64,000 nt of DNA from SZUA-38 sp965212525 (GTDB lineage Bacteria > Pseudomonadota > Gammaproteobacteria > Xanthomonadales > SZUA-38), in the NCBI GenBank assembly GCA_965212525.1, contig CBDBVC010000025.1, positions 1 to 64,000 of the forward strand, in the 5' to 3' direction. Numbering within the stretch: position 1 is the stretch's first letter; each line of letters starts with the position of its first letter. A program made the position numbers and the translations under genes. Below are positions 53,284 through 62,066 of the stretch, one piece after another. The notes below the pieces were generated by a model. The model made no database searches and was not told the origin of the DNA. It worked only from the letters and a program-made list of their open reading frames with translations.

Positions 53284-54740
53284 TAGCCTATGGCTCCTTC
53301 AAGACTGACGTCGAGGAGTTTCTTGGCCTCGACTGCAAATTCCATGGGTAATTCCCTGAATACTTCACGACAGAAACCGTCGACCACCATGGAGACAGCT
53401 TCCTCTTCCGGTATGCCGCGCTGCTGACAGTAGAACAGCTGGTCTTCGCCGATGCGTGATGTGGTGGCCTCGTGCTCGACTCGGGCGCTCGAATTACGCG
53501 TTTCAATATAGGGAAAGGTGTGGGCACCTGACGTCTTGCCTATCAGCAGCGAATCGCACTGAGTGTGATTTCGAGCATTGTCGGCACTTTTTGCGATGCG
53601 AACCAGTCCGCGGTATGCGTTCTGTCCGCGGCCGGCTGAAATTCCCTTGGAAATGATCTTGCTACGGGTGTTCTTTCCGATATGAATCATCTTGGTACCA
53701 GTATCCGCCTGCTGGTGATGATGGGTCAGCGCAACCGAATGAAACTCGCCCACCGAATCGTCTCCGCGCAACAGGCAACTGGGGTATTTCCAGGTGATGG
53801 CCGACCCGGTTTCAACCTGTGTCCAGGAAATGCGTGATCGCGCACCGCGGCAGTCACCACGCTTGGTGACAAAATTGTAGATGCCGCCAACGCCATTCTC
53901 ATCGCCAGGATACCAGTTCTGTACTGTCGAATACTTGATTCTGGCATCGTCCATGGCCACCAGCTCGACCACTGCGGCATGAAGCTGGTTTTCATCGCGC
54001 ATGGGGGCAGTACAGCCCTCCAGATAGCTGACTTCACTACCAACTTCGGCAATGATCAGTGTGCGTTCGAACTGACCGGTATTGATGGCGTTGATTCGGA
54101 AATAGGTCGACAGCTCCATCGGGCAGCGAACTCCCTTCGGAATGTAGACGAACGAACCATCCGTGAAGACAGCCGAATTCAGTGCTGCAAAGAAATTGTC
54201 ACCGGTCGGTACCACGGTACCCAGATAACGACGAACCAGATCGGGGTGTTCACGCACGGCCTCGGAGAATGAGCAGAAAATCACACCGGCACTGGCAAGT
54301 TCAGCCTTGAAGGTGGTACCGACAGAAACCGAATCAAACACGGCATCGACTGCAACACCGGCCAGTTTGGCGCGCTCGTGCAGCGGCACGCCCAGTTTGT
54401 CGTAGGTTTTGATCAGCTCGGGATCAACATCGTCCCAAGATTCATATTTCGGCTTGTTCGAGGGTGCCGAGTAATAGGATATTTCCTGAAAGTCGATGGA
54501 CGGAATCTTCAGGTGTGCCCAGTCCGGCGAGACCATGCCCTGCCAGCGACGGAAGGCTTCAAGCCGCCAGTCGGTGAGCCATTCGGGCTCTTCCTTGATG
54601 GCTGAAATCTGCCGTATGGTGTCCTCATCGAGCCCGGGTGGCAAGGTGGTGGATTCAATATCGGTTGCCCAGCCATGTTCATAGCGCCGCTCTGTAAACT
54701 GTTCCAGTTGCTGTTTGGTCTTCTCTATCGGATCACTCAT
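53283..54740 (-). CDS. sufB: Fe-S assembly scaffold SufB
   Basis: 485 residues from the second of two adjacent ATGs (54740), spaced well from GGGTGA; the frame extends further upstream over the regulator gene but this is not family sequence. Signatures are GTVVPTGDNFFAALNSAVFT, VYIPKGVRCPMELSTYFRIN and GAHTFPYIETRNSSARVEHE, with YCQQRGIPEEEAV at the end. SufB is the main site of cluster assembly, with cysteine and glutamate ligands. It overlaps the regulator's stop by one codon and abuts sufC. Confidence 0.96.
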   Translation of the reverse strand: MSDPIEKTKQQLEQFTERRYEHGWATDIESTTLPPGLDEDTIRQISAIKEEPEWLTDWRLEAFRRWQGMVSPDWAHLKIPSIDFQEISYYSAPSNKPKYESWDDVDPELIKTYDKLGVPLHERAKLAGVAVDAVFDSVSVGTTFKAELASAGVIFCSFSEAVREHPDLVRRYLGTVVPTGDNFFAALNSAVFTDGSFVYIPKGVRCPMELSTYFRINAINTGQFERTLIIAEVGSEVSYLEGCTAPMRDENQLHAAVVELVAMDDARIKYSTVQNWYPGDENGVGGIYNFVTKRGDCRGARSRISWTQVETGSAITWKYPSCLLRGDDSVGEFHSVALTHHHQQADTGTKMIHIGKNTRSKIISKGISAGRGQNAYRGLVRIAKSADNARNHTQCDSLLIGKTSGAHTFPYIETRNSSARVEHEATTSRIGEDQLFYCQQRGIPEEEAVSMVVDGFCREVFRELPMEFAVEAKKLLDVSLEGAIG

Positions 54741-55192
54741 CATTTCACCCGCTGTTGCAGCTGGATCGGTGTCAGTACCGGTGTGCCCGCTGAAGTATTC
54801 TTTAAGTCGGTCAGTTTGACCGCATCCAGTGCATCCTCGATAACCCTGCTGATCACTCGCCAGTGGCTGCGCATGGAACAGACCGACTCCTGTGCACACT
54901 TTCCGGTATGAATACTGCATTCGGTCATGCCGATTGGACCGTCCATGGCTGCGATCACATCGGCAACACTGGAAATATCCTGGCTGGATGAAAAGCTGTA
55001 ACCGCCGTGCATGCCCCTGATTGAATTGACCAGTCCGGCAGCCGACAGTCGCTTGAGTACCTTGGCCACCGTGGGTTGCTCCAGATGGGTCAGCTGGGCC
55101 AGATCGTGACTGGTCAGCACCTCATCAGGCACAATCACCAGCTCCGCCATGATAAGAATGGCGTAATCTGTCATTTTATTGAGTCGAATCAT
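54740..55192 (-). CDS. Rrf2/IscR-family regulator of the suf operon
   Basis: 150 residues from the ATG at 55192; the open frame upstream is non-homologous. Winged helix: MIRLNKMTDYAILIMAELVI, LAQLTHLEQPTVAKVLKRLS and GMHGGYSF. The cluster-binding cysteines C92, C99 and C105 have the C-x6-C-x5-C pattern of IscR, which uses x5 and x5 with a further His. Lengths and position fit the SUF-system regulator group. It likely senses Fe-S supply and represses its own operon. Confidence 0.94.
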   Translation of the reverse strand: MIRLNKMTDYAILIMAELVIVPDEVLTSHDLAQLTHLEQPTVAKVLKRLSAAGLVNSIRGMHGGYSFSSSQDISSVADVIAAMDGPIGMTECSIHTGKCAQESVCSMRSHWRVISRVIEDALDAVKLTDLKNTSAGTPVLTPIQLQQRVK

Positions 55193-55282
55193 GGTATTAC
55201 AGGCTTTTTTAGATACCAGCCAGAGGCGCACCGCTGGCCTGAAACACGGTCCACTACGGGACCGCCATAAAATAGGACCGAT

Positions 55283-55312
55283 ATGGTACTGTTTATCGCT
55301 TGGCAGCGTCAA
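55283..55312 (-). promoter_or_regulatory. Candidate promoter for the suf operon
   Basis: On the minus strand, TTGACG (-35) is followed after 18 bases by TACCAT (-10, four of six matches), about 90 bases upstream of the regulator's start. An IscR-type operator is not obvious. Weak inference. Confidence 0.35.
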
Positions 55313-55354
55313 GCATGACTTTGATCTGCTGATCAGTTCGCATACACTGTGCGG

Positions 55355-55720
55355 ATGCCAAATGACAGCAAACCCGCCTCGCACCTGGAAAGGATCTGGC
55401 AAGTTGTTGCCGATGTCCCTGCCGGGTTTGTACTCACCTATGGACAGACAGCCAGGCTTGCCGGCTTCGAACGGGCAGCCAGACTGGTGGGGCAGGCACT
55501 GAAACAGGCACCGCCAGGCATGAATCTGCCCTGGCACCGCATCATCAATGCCCAGGGTCGTATTTCCTTTCCGGAGGGCAGCGAGCTGTACCGCATTCAG
55601 ACAGATCGCCTGATTGATGACGGTATTGAAATCATCAAAGGACGAATCGACCTGGAGCGCTATGGATACCAGGCATGGCTGGACAAGATGATCTGGCAGC
55701 CAGTCAGTGAACCCGAGTGA
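55355..55720 (+). CDS. Alkyltransferase-like protein (ATL)
   Basis: 121 residues from the ATG at 55355; a GTG two codons upstream is also possible. It resembles the DNA-binding domain of O6-alkylguanine transferase: FVLTYGQTARLAGFERAARLVGQALKQ. The reactive PCHR motif is PWHR here (W60), so it cannot transfer alkyl groups. ATL proteins bind alkylated guanine and hand it to nucleotide excision repair. It is transcribed divergently from the suf regulator. Confidence 0.92.
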   Translation: MPNDSKPASHLERIWQVVADVPAGFVLTYGQTARLAGFERAARLVGQALKQAPPGMNLPWHRIINAQGRISFPEGSELYRIQTDRLIDDGIEIIKGRIDLERYGYQAWLDKMIWQPVSEPE

Positions 55721-55770
55721 TTGATCAGGGTCACATCATCAAGCGCTAGAATTCCTGGAGGAACAACGCC

Positions 55771-56238
55771 ATGCCATTTCGTGATCTGATCAAACAGGTC
55801 TATCAGAATCTGGGACTCTCTGACGACGAGTCGGTTGATGAACAAACCAGTCTGGAACTTGCCGTGACCTGTCTGCTGATCGAAATGTGCGAAGCCGATC
55901 AGCAAACCGACCCGCTCGAACTGGTGGCAGTCACTCACGCCCTGACAACACAGTACGACCTGGCCCCAGATCTGGTCATCCAGCTGATCGAGCAGGCACG
56001 CCATCGCTCACACAGCGAGGTGTCATTCCACCCCTATGTCAACATCGTCAACGAACTGGCATCGCAGGATGAAAAACGCGAGATTTTGTTGCAGATGTGG
56101 CGAGTCGCCTATGCAGACAACGCTCTGGACAAATACGAGGAACATTACCTCAGGCGACTGGCCGATCTGCTCAGACTGTCACACCGGGTATTCATGCAGA
56201 CCAAGCATGAGGTCATGGACGAACGTCGTTCTGACTGA
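55771..56238 (+). CDS. TerB-like protein
   Basis: 155 residues, all helical, cytoplasmic. It matches the TerB/DjlA-like domain: ELAVTCLLIEMCEADQQTDPLE and ILLQMWRVAYADNALDKYEEHYLRR, whose A-D-x-x-x-D-x-x-E acids could bind metal. Despite the tellurite name, isolated TerB-domain proteins have no established role. It follows the ATL gene by 50 bases with GGAGG before the ATG. Confidence 0.9.
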   Translation: MPFRDLIKQVYQNLGLSDDESVDEQTSLELAVTCLLIEMCEADQQTDPLELVAVTHALTTQYDLAPDLVIQLIEQARHRSHSEVSFHPYVNIVNELASQDEKREILLQMWRVAYADNALDKYEEHYLRRLADLLRLSHRVFMQTKHEVMDERRSD

Positions 56239-56241
56239 CTG

Positions 56242-56895
56242 CTAGCCTGCGTCTGGCTGCTGTTCCGGTGCTGCATTCCTGAACGGTTCCAGTGACATGC
56301 AATGGTCATCAATCGCTGTCAGGTGGGGGTAGGCAGTCAGATCAATGTCAAACCGTCGTGCATTGTACAGTTGTGGTACAAGCAGGCAATCGGCCATGGT
56401 CGGCAGATCGCCGGCGCAGAAGTCACCGACGGACGGATTTTCAGCAATCATAAGTTCCATCGACTTGAGACCCTCTGAAATCCAGTGTTCATACCATTGA
56501 TCCACCGAGGCCTGATCGAGTGACATCTGCTGTTTCAGAAACTTCAGCACTCTCAGGTTATTCAGCGGATGAATGTCACAGGCCACGGCCAGGGAAATGG
56601 ATCGCACCCAGGCGCTACTGCGCGGATCTGACGGGATCAGTGGAAATTCGGGATAGACATCATCGAGGTATTCGATCATGGCCATGGACTGGCGGATCAC
56701 GCGACCGCCATCGACCATTGTCGGCACCAGTTGCTGGGGATTCAGAGCAGCATAGTCATCCTTGTGATGTTCACCGCCATCACGTACCAGGGAAACCGGT
56801 ATGATGTCGTATTCAAGCTGCTTCAGGTTCAGGGCTATTCTGACACGGTAGGCCGCACTGCTTCGCCAGTACGAATAGAGCTTGATATCGGCCAT
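56242..56895 (-). CDS. maiA: Maleylacetoacetate isomerase (GST zeta class)
   Basis: Isomerises maleylacetoacetate to fumarylacetoacetate in tyrosine breakdown. 217 residues. The zeta-class site SYWRSSAAYRVRIALNLK holds the catalytic Ser, and NPQQLVPTMVDGG and DVYPEFPLIP follow. The C-terminal all-helix GST domain ends LEPFRNAAPEQQPDAG. It follows hmgA by 14 bases. Confidence 0.93.
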   Translation of the reverse strand: MADIKLYSYWRSSAAYRVRIALNLKQLEYDIIPVSLVRDGGEHHKDDYAALNPQQLVPTMVDGGRVIRQSMAMIEYLDDVYPEFPLIPSDPRSSAWVRSISLAVACDIHPLNNLRVLKFLKQQMSLDQASVDQWYEHWISEGLKSMELMIAENPSVGDFCAGDLPTMADCLLVPQLYNARRFDIDLTAYPHLTAIDDHCMSLEPFRNAAPEQQPDAG

Positions 56896-56909
56896 CGTCT
56901 ATCTCCTGA

Positions 56910-58034
56910 TCAGTCCCCTTGCCATGAGTTTACATATTCTGACCATTCAATGCCATTTGCAGCCTCGCTGACATTGAGCGGATCACGTGTGTCAATCATG
57001 ACAGCAACCTCTTCTGTTGCCTCGGCTTTCTGCTCGAAGGCATTGTCCAGTGCCTTCGGATGGGGGCCGTGAGTAAAGCCGGCAGGGTGTAGTGTCATCA
57101 TGCCCGGGTGAATGTTGTCGCGTGAGAAGAATTCACCCCGATGATAGAAAATCAGTTCGTCAAAATCATCATTGTTGTGGAAAAACGGCACCTTCAGCGC
57201 ACCTGGATCTGTCTCGAATGGACGCGGAACAAAGGTGCAGACCACAAATCGGTTGGCCACGAATGTGGTGTGTGCCGAAGGCGGCAGGTGATATCGATGG
57301 CTCATCAGCGGTCTGATGTCCCGCCAGTTGATTCTTACCGGTGCCAGGTCACCGTGCCAGCCAATCGCATCCAGTGGATTGAATGGATAGGTGATGACAC
57401 TGCGTTCATTCAGTTTCTTGATTTCAACCCGCCAGCTGTCTGCCGATTGCTGTGCCTTGAAAGCCTCATCAATCGCCGGCACATCGAGCATTGCCGGATC
57501 GAAGATGGCATGAGGTCCGACCAGCCCCTTTTCCGGCAACTGATAGGCGCCATTGGTGGCTTCGATCAGCAGCAGCGTGATCGCCTGATCAGGTACCAGT
57601 CGCCACATGGTGCCACGTGGCATCACGATATAGTCACCATCGCGCACACTGAGGTGGCCATAATCACAGTACAATTCACCTCTGCCCTCATGGATGAACA
57701 ACAGGTCATCACCATCAGCGTTTCGATACAGTGCGGGCATGGCTGCGGTCAGCGTCAGCGAGGTCAGACGTGTGGCTGCATTGCTGAACAGCTCCGTTGC
57801 CTGAAATGGCGAATCCACCTCATTCCCGAGCAGATTACTGTCGAATGCACGCGGTTGCAGCGGACCTTCGAATGCTGTCCAGCCTGTGGGCGGGTTGGCA
57901 TGATACATCTGTGATGCCGGCCCGAAGAACCCTTCCCTGCCCAGTTCACGCTCGTAGCTGCCGGCTGGGATATCACAATGCGCCTGACGTGAAGATTCCC
58001 CTTCGACACGTGGAAAGTTGATCCATTTTCTCAT
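56910..58034 (-). CDS. hmgA: Homogentisate 1,2-dioxygenase
   Basis: Opens the homogentisate ring. 374 residues, shorter than the about 430-residue E. coli/Pseudomonas-type enzyme. The cupin with iron ligands is in the C-terminal part: ELIFYHRGEFFSRDNIHPG and LHPAGFTHGPHPKA give His, Glu and His in the expected spacing. The HGO-specific NDDFDELI and the neighbours hppD and maiA support the assignment. Short forms occur in other proteobacteria. Confidence 0.93.
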   Translation of the reverse strand: MRKWINFPRVEGESSRQAHCDIPAGSYERELGREGFFGPASQMYHANPPTGWTAFEGPLQPRAFDSNLLGNEVDSPFQATELFSNAATRLTSLTLTAAMPALYRNADGDDLLFIHEGRGELYCDYGHLSVRDGDYIVMPRGTMWRLVPDQAITLLLIEATNGAYQLPEKGLVGPHAIFDPAMLDVPAIDEAFKAQQSADSWRVEIKKLNERSVITYPFNPLDAIGWHGDLAPVRINWRDIRPLMSHRYHLPPSAHTTFVANRFVVCTFVPRPFETDPGALKVPFFHNNDDFDELIFYHRGEFFSRDNIHPGMMTLHPAGFTHGPHPKALDNAFEQKAEATEEVAVMIDTRDPLNVSEAANGIEWSEYVNSWQGD

Positions 58035-58046
58035 TTGCCCCGCTCC

Positions 58047-59084
58047 TCAGAGAACACCACGACGTTTCTGGTCCAGTTCGATCGAATCGAACAGGGCCTG
58101 AAAATTCCCTTCTCCAAATCCCTTGTTGCCCTTGCGCTGAATAATTTCGAAGAAGATGGGACCAATATTCGTTTCGGTAAAAATCTGTAGCAACTGTTTT
58201 TTCTGATCAGCAGTTTCTGCATCGATCAGAATGCGGTTCTTCATCATTCTGGGCACGTCCTCCTGATGACAGGGAATGCGCTGGTCAATGATTTCATAAT
58301 AGGTGTCAGGTGTATCGAGGAAGGTGATATCGGCCTCACGCATGGCTTCTACCGTGTCATAGATTGAGTCGGTATAGAGTGCAATGTGCTGCACACCCTC
58401 GCCATTGTATTCCCGAATGTACTCGTTGATCTGTGAGTTTTCCTCCGACGACTCGTTGATCGGAATGCTGATCTCGCCGCCGGGACTGGTCATGGCCTTG
58501 GATCGCAATCCTGTCTGGCTGCCGCGTATGTCAAAGTACTTGACCTCGAAGAATCCGAAATACTTCTCATAGAATTCCGCCCACTGCGCCATATTGCCTT
58601 CGACCACGTTGTGCGTCAGGTGATCAATGAATGTCAGCCCGAATCCAACCCGGGGTTCGCTGGTCATGACCTCCTCGAACTGGGCATCAATGTCGGATGC
58701 ATCACCAGTCAGATACAGAACCGAACCACCGATGCCCTCGATTGCCGGCAGATCCAGCGACAAACCGTCAGCCGAACCCATGGTCCGCGCACCCTGCCCT
58801 GCCGCGGCATCTCGTGCCCGTTCTGGATCATCTACCCGCAACGCAAAGCCACAGCAGCACGGGCCGTGCAATTCAGCGAAGCGTGATGCAAAACTGTCCG
58901 GCGTTTCATTGATCACGAAACGGATATCGCCCTGTTGATACAGGCTTCTGTTGCCATCAGCGCTGCGAGCCTTGAGACCAAACCCCATCTGTCTGAACAG
59001 TGTATGCAGATCGTCTGCCTGACTGGCTGCGAACTCGATGAATTCGAACCCAGAGACCCCCTGGGGATTTTCACGTGCTGACAT
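58047..59084 (-). CDS. hppD: 4-hydroxyphenylpyruvate dioxygenase
   Basis: Converts 4-hydroxyphenylpyruvate to homogentisate with Fe(II). 345 residues, two VOC halves. Iron ligands are the His in TFIDHLTHNV, the His in GEGVQHIALYTDSI and the Glu in IFFEIIQRKGNKGFGEGN, the classic C-terminal HPPD motif. First gene of hppD-hmgA-maiA. Fumarylacetoacetase (fahA), the last step, is not in the window. Confidence 0.96.
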   Translation of the reverse strand: MSARENPQGVSGFEFIEFAASQADDLHTLFRQMGFGLKARSADGNRSLYQQGDIRFVINETPDSFASRFAELHGPCCCGFALRVDDPERARDAAAGQGARTMGSADGLSLDLPAIEGIGGSVLYLTGDASDIDAQFEEVMTSEPRVGFGLTFIDHLTHNVVEGNMAQWAEFYEKYFGFFEVKYFDIRGSQTGLRSKAMTSPGGEISIPINESSEENSQINEYIREYNGEGVQHIALYTDSIYDTVEAMREADITFLDTPDTYYEIIDQRIPCHQEDVPRMMKNRILIDAETADQKKQLLQIFTETNIGPIFFEIIQRKGNKGFGEGNFQALFDSIELDQKRRGVL

Positions 59085-59402
59085 AATTGATACTCCGTAC
59101 CCGGACTGTCATCACAGCGAGACCTGATGGCCACCGCTGAAATGCACCCCTGTTAACTGTTACCTTCGAACACCACACAGTGGAACCGACGCATGCCGCC
59201 CCCTGCCAGGTCGTTTCTGATCTGATTTTTCGAGATCGACTCTATTGAAAGATTCTTCCAACAACGTCATCTCATCGCGCATCTTCGGCAAGAAATGATC
59301 GAAAACCATCCGTCTTTCTCACTTTAGTCAATAAAACGGTGTATTTCCCGTTTTTGACCAACTACACTTATAGTTTCATTTGTAACTAGTTCAGAGTCAA
59401 GC
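59085..59402. other. Divergent control region between hppD and the MarR gene
   Basis: About 318 bases without a gene. It must hold the promoters of both the tyrosine-catabolic operon (minus) and the MarR gene (plus). The one clear element is the inverted repeat at 59371-59388. A TATAGT overlaps it and could be a -10 for the MarR gene. Confidence 0.6.
59371..59388. promoter_or_regulatory. Candidate MarR operator
   Basis: Perfect inverted repeat TAGTT-TCATTTGT-AACTA, 15 bases before the MarR start codon and overlapping a possible -10 element. Spacing and position suit autoregulation. Inference. Confidence 0.5.
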
Positions 59403-59882
59403 ATGGATATCATTCTGGAAACATTTTTTCCCTATCGCCTGTCGGTCCTGTCGAATCTGATCAGCCAGGGAATTGCCAGCACCTATGCCGACTCCCATGA
59501 GCTCAGAATCAGTGACTGGCGTGTACTGGCCATACTGGGTCGATTTCCGGGAATCTCGGCACAGGACATCTGCGGTCGTGGTGCCATGGACAAGGTAACC
59601 GTCAGCAGGGCCACCAAGCGGTTATTGAAACGAGGCATGATCCATCGACGAACATCGGAGAGTGACCGTCGCTTTTCCGTACTGACATTGAGCAAAACCG
59701 GTCGTGAGGTGTATGAGGAGATTGCCCCTTCGGCCATGGCCTACGAGAAACAACTGCTTGAAATTCTGACTGCAGACGAACTTTCCGGATTGAACCAGAT
59801 CATGAGCAGACTGATGGATCAGTCACGTGCCCTGGCCACGGAAACTTGTCGTGGCGAGAACGAATCAGACCGTGATCACTGA
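59403..59882 (+). CDS. MarR family transcriptional regulator
   Basis: 159 residues. Winged helix-turn-helix: SDWRVLAILGRFPGISAQDI, DKVTVSRATKRLLKRGMIHR and wing TSESDRRFSVLTLSKTGREV. It faces away from hppD-hmgA-maiA and likely controls that operon, as the homogentisate-pathway repressors of other proteobacteria do. The ligand is probably a tyrosine breakdown product. No AGGAGG-type site is clear before the ATG. Confidence 0.92.
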   Translation: MDIILETFFPYRLSVLSNLISQGIASTYADSHELRISDWRVLAILGRFPGISAQDICGRGAMDKVTVSRATKRLLKRGMIHRRTSESDRRFSVLTLSKTGREVYEEIAPSAMAYEKQLLEILTADELSGLNQIMSRLMDQSRALATETCRGENESDRDH

Positions 59883-59910
59883 CGTATCCGGCGGGCAGAC
59901 ACCGCAGAAA

Positions 59911-60759
59911 TCAGGAACCGATTTCAGTCCTTACGGCTATCAGTTCCGGGAAAAAACTCAGCTCCAGCGCTTTCTTGAGAAAATCGACGCCACTGGACCC
60001 ACCCGTTCCCTTCTTGTGACCAATGATGCGCTCGACAGTCTTCATGTGACGAAAACGCCATAGGTGGAACGACTCTTCCACATCGACCAGTTGTTCACAG
60101 AAATGGTAGACATCCCAGTACTCATCCGGATGATCATAGATACGCTTGATAACAGGCACCAGCGCTTCACAGAACTGATAGGGTTCAGACCAGTCCCGCA
60201 CGATACACTGTTCGGGTATGGCATGCCCGTTGCGTGACAGATAAAGCAGAAATTCATCATACAGGCTTGGGGCGTTCAGCACTGATTCGAGAGCGTTGTA
60301 CTGTTCTTCGTTGTGCTTGAATACATTAAGCATGCCACGGTGTTTGTTGCCGAAAGAGAATTCAAGTATGCGGTACTGCAGTGACTGAAAGCCCGATGAG
60401 GCGCCCAGATATTCCCTGAACTGCACATACTCCGTTGGTGTCAGCGTTTCGAGCACCGACCATTGCTCGAACAGCTGTCGCTGAATCTGCTTGACACGAG
60501 CCAGAATCTTCAGGCATCGGTCGATCTTGTCATTGCGAATATGCGCTATCGATGCTGAAATCTCGTGAATGATCAACTTCATCCACAACTCGGCCACCTG
60601 GTGCTGTATGATGAACAGCATCTCGTCATGATGACCTGAAGCAGTCACGGGCGTCTGGCTGTCGAGCAAGGTGTCCAGACCCAGGTAATCCGAGTATGTC
60701 AGTTCGTTTTTCAGATCGACAGTGATACTCTTTTCGAGACGGCGTTTGTTTTCAGTCAC
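59911..60759 (-). CDS. kynA: Tryptophan 2,3-dioxygenase
   Basis: Haem enzyme that opens the indole ring of tryptophan to N-formylkynurenine. 282 residues, usual bacterial length. It starts LTYSDYLGLDTLLDSQTP, then EMLFIIQHQVAELWMKLIIHE with the substrate-contacting His and F, REYLGASSGFQSLQYR and the haem-ligand His in LWRFRHMKTVERIIG. It ends SGVDFLKKALELSFFPEL. No kynureninase or formamidase gene is nearby. Confidence 0.96.
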   Translation of the reverse strand: MTENKRRLEKSITVDLKNELTYSDYLGLDTLLDSQTPVTASGHHDEMLFIIQHQVAELWMKLIIHEISASIAHIRNDKIDRCLKILARVKQIQRQLFEQWSVLETLTPTEYVQFREYLGASSGFQSLQYRILEFSFGNKHRGMLNVFKHNEEQYNALESVLNAPSLYDEFLLYLSRNGHAIPEQCIVRDWSEPYQFCEALVPVIKRIYDHPDEYWDVYHFCEQLVDVEESFHLWRFRHMKTVERIIGHKKGTGGSSGVDFLKKALELSFFPELIAVRTEIGS

Positions 60760-60838
60760 GTCCTGTTCCGTTTTCAGCGAATGCGACGAAAGCTAACAGA
60801 GAATGGTCACTAGATAAAGCGACATTTATCAAATCAGT

Positions 60839-61960
60839 ATGCGAACGATTCAACAGAGTCAGAAGTCCCCGGAGAGCAAACGTCATGATGACGATTCTTC
60901 GCCGACTCTGCGCCATCGATTTCTGCCGTTCCTGATCTGCATAATCGCCCTTTCCATTTCGGCCAGCGGCCTGTTACACGACACCCCGCCAGAGCAGACC
61001 AGCAACACGACGGTCACGGTAACAGAACAGATCCCTCCGGAGACCCTGGTGCCGGCACAGCCGGCGATGACAACCACGATATCACCCAGGTCCGTCGAAG
61101 CCAGGCCTCGTATTCGACAACTGGTGGTGGAACTGGGCTCTGCTGGTTGCGGAACGGAAACCCGGCCCTGTGTTGTCGTGGTCGATAACCAGAGTACCGA
61201 TGACTCGCCACCACTGACATCCGAACAGGCCGACCAGATACTCGAATCGCTTCGCTATGATGATTTCCACAATATGGCACTGCTGTTCGAGTCGATGACA
61301 CCGGAAGAAGCCTACCTGCTGTATCGTTACACAGAATACTGCGAGGGCGGCATTACCAGCCTGGATGACTATCACGATGCCCTGGACAATGTGAATTACT
61401 GGTACAACGCCAACGAGCAGCACGATTTCATGCAGGCGAGGATGGAACAGATAGATACCGAGTTTCTGCGTTGCGACGGCTTTGATGTGGAATCGGGTTT
61501 CGAACTGGTCACCGCACAGTTTCACTGGATGAATGTGGCCGCACTTGGCCGCATGCCTCTGGCTCAGGAAAGCTACTATGAAACCATTTACGACCTTTTC
61601 AGCATCAATTCCGACCTGATTCTGTCAAACCCGGATCTGGCACATGAATTCCGGACCAATGCACAGGCAATCATATCGGCACTGATCTTCAGTTCGTCAG
61701 AGACCGGATTCGGTCAGTTTGCCACGGCCTATCTCGATGGCATCATTGTGCCGCAGGATGATTACCAGGCACTGGTCTACACACTGGCCGCATCCTTTGA
61801 ATCCACCAACCCGGCACAGTATGACGACCAGATAACGACACTGGCGATGAACATGACCCACGATGAACTGGCACAGGCCGAACAGGACGCCTGGACACTG
61901 TCCGATGATAACCGATCGGAAAAAAGCGCCGATACCTCATATGAAGCCGAGAAAATGTGA
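60839..61960 (+). CDS. Membrane-anchored protein of unknown function, paralogue 1
   Basis: 373 residues. A charged N-terminus is followed by one hydrophobic span (FLPFLICIIALSISASGLL, about 30-48), so most of the protein is probably periplasmic. A Thr/Pro-rich stretch and a CGTETRPC pair precede a helical region starting at about 120. MTPEEAYLLYRYTEYC, RCDGFDVESGFELV and FATAYLDGIIVPQDDYQAL recur in altered form in the next gene, so the two are paralogues. I recognise no family. No ribosome-binding site is strong. Confidence 0.75.
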   Translation: MRTIQQSQKSPESKRHDDDSSPTLRHRFLPFLICIIALSISASGLLHDTPPEQTSNTTVTVTEQIPPETLVPAQPAMTTTISPRSVEARPRIRQLVVELGSAGCGTETRPCVVVVDNQSTDDSPPLTSEQADQILESLRYDDFHNMALLFESMTPEEAYLLYRYTEYCEGGITSLDDYHDALDNVNYWYNANEQHDFMQARMEQIDTEFLRCDGFDVESGFELVTAQFHWMNVAALGRMPLAQESYYETIYDLFSINSDLILSNPDLAHEFRTNAQAIISALIFSSSETGFGQFATAYLDGIIVPQDDYQALVYTLAASFESTNPAQYDDQITTLAMNMTHDELAQAEQDAWTLSDDNRSEKSADTSYEAEKM

Positions 61961-61971
61961 CCTTCGTCACA
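61956..61971. promoter_or_regulatory. CRP-like site upstream of paralogue 2
   Basis: TGTGA-CCTTCG-TCACA fits the TGTGA-N6-TCACA consensus exactly. It overlaps the stop of the upstream paralogue and lies about 104 bases before the next start codon, so paralogue 2 may have its own CRP-controlled promoter. Confidence 0.5.
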
Positions 61972-62066
61972 CTTTTACGAAAGTCATCATTTATCATGGC
62001 ATTGTCAGACCATAATAGCGTTGGTGGTGGTTACTCATAAGCCCTGAAAGCTTTGGAGGTGTAACC

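Noticed and set aside
55355..55720. Active O6-methylguanine-DNA methyltransferase
   Set aside because: The reactive cysteine is Trp60 (PWHR), so it is an alkyltransferase-like protein.
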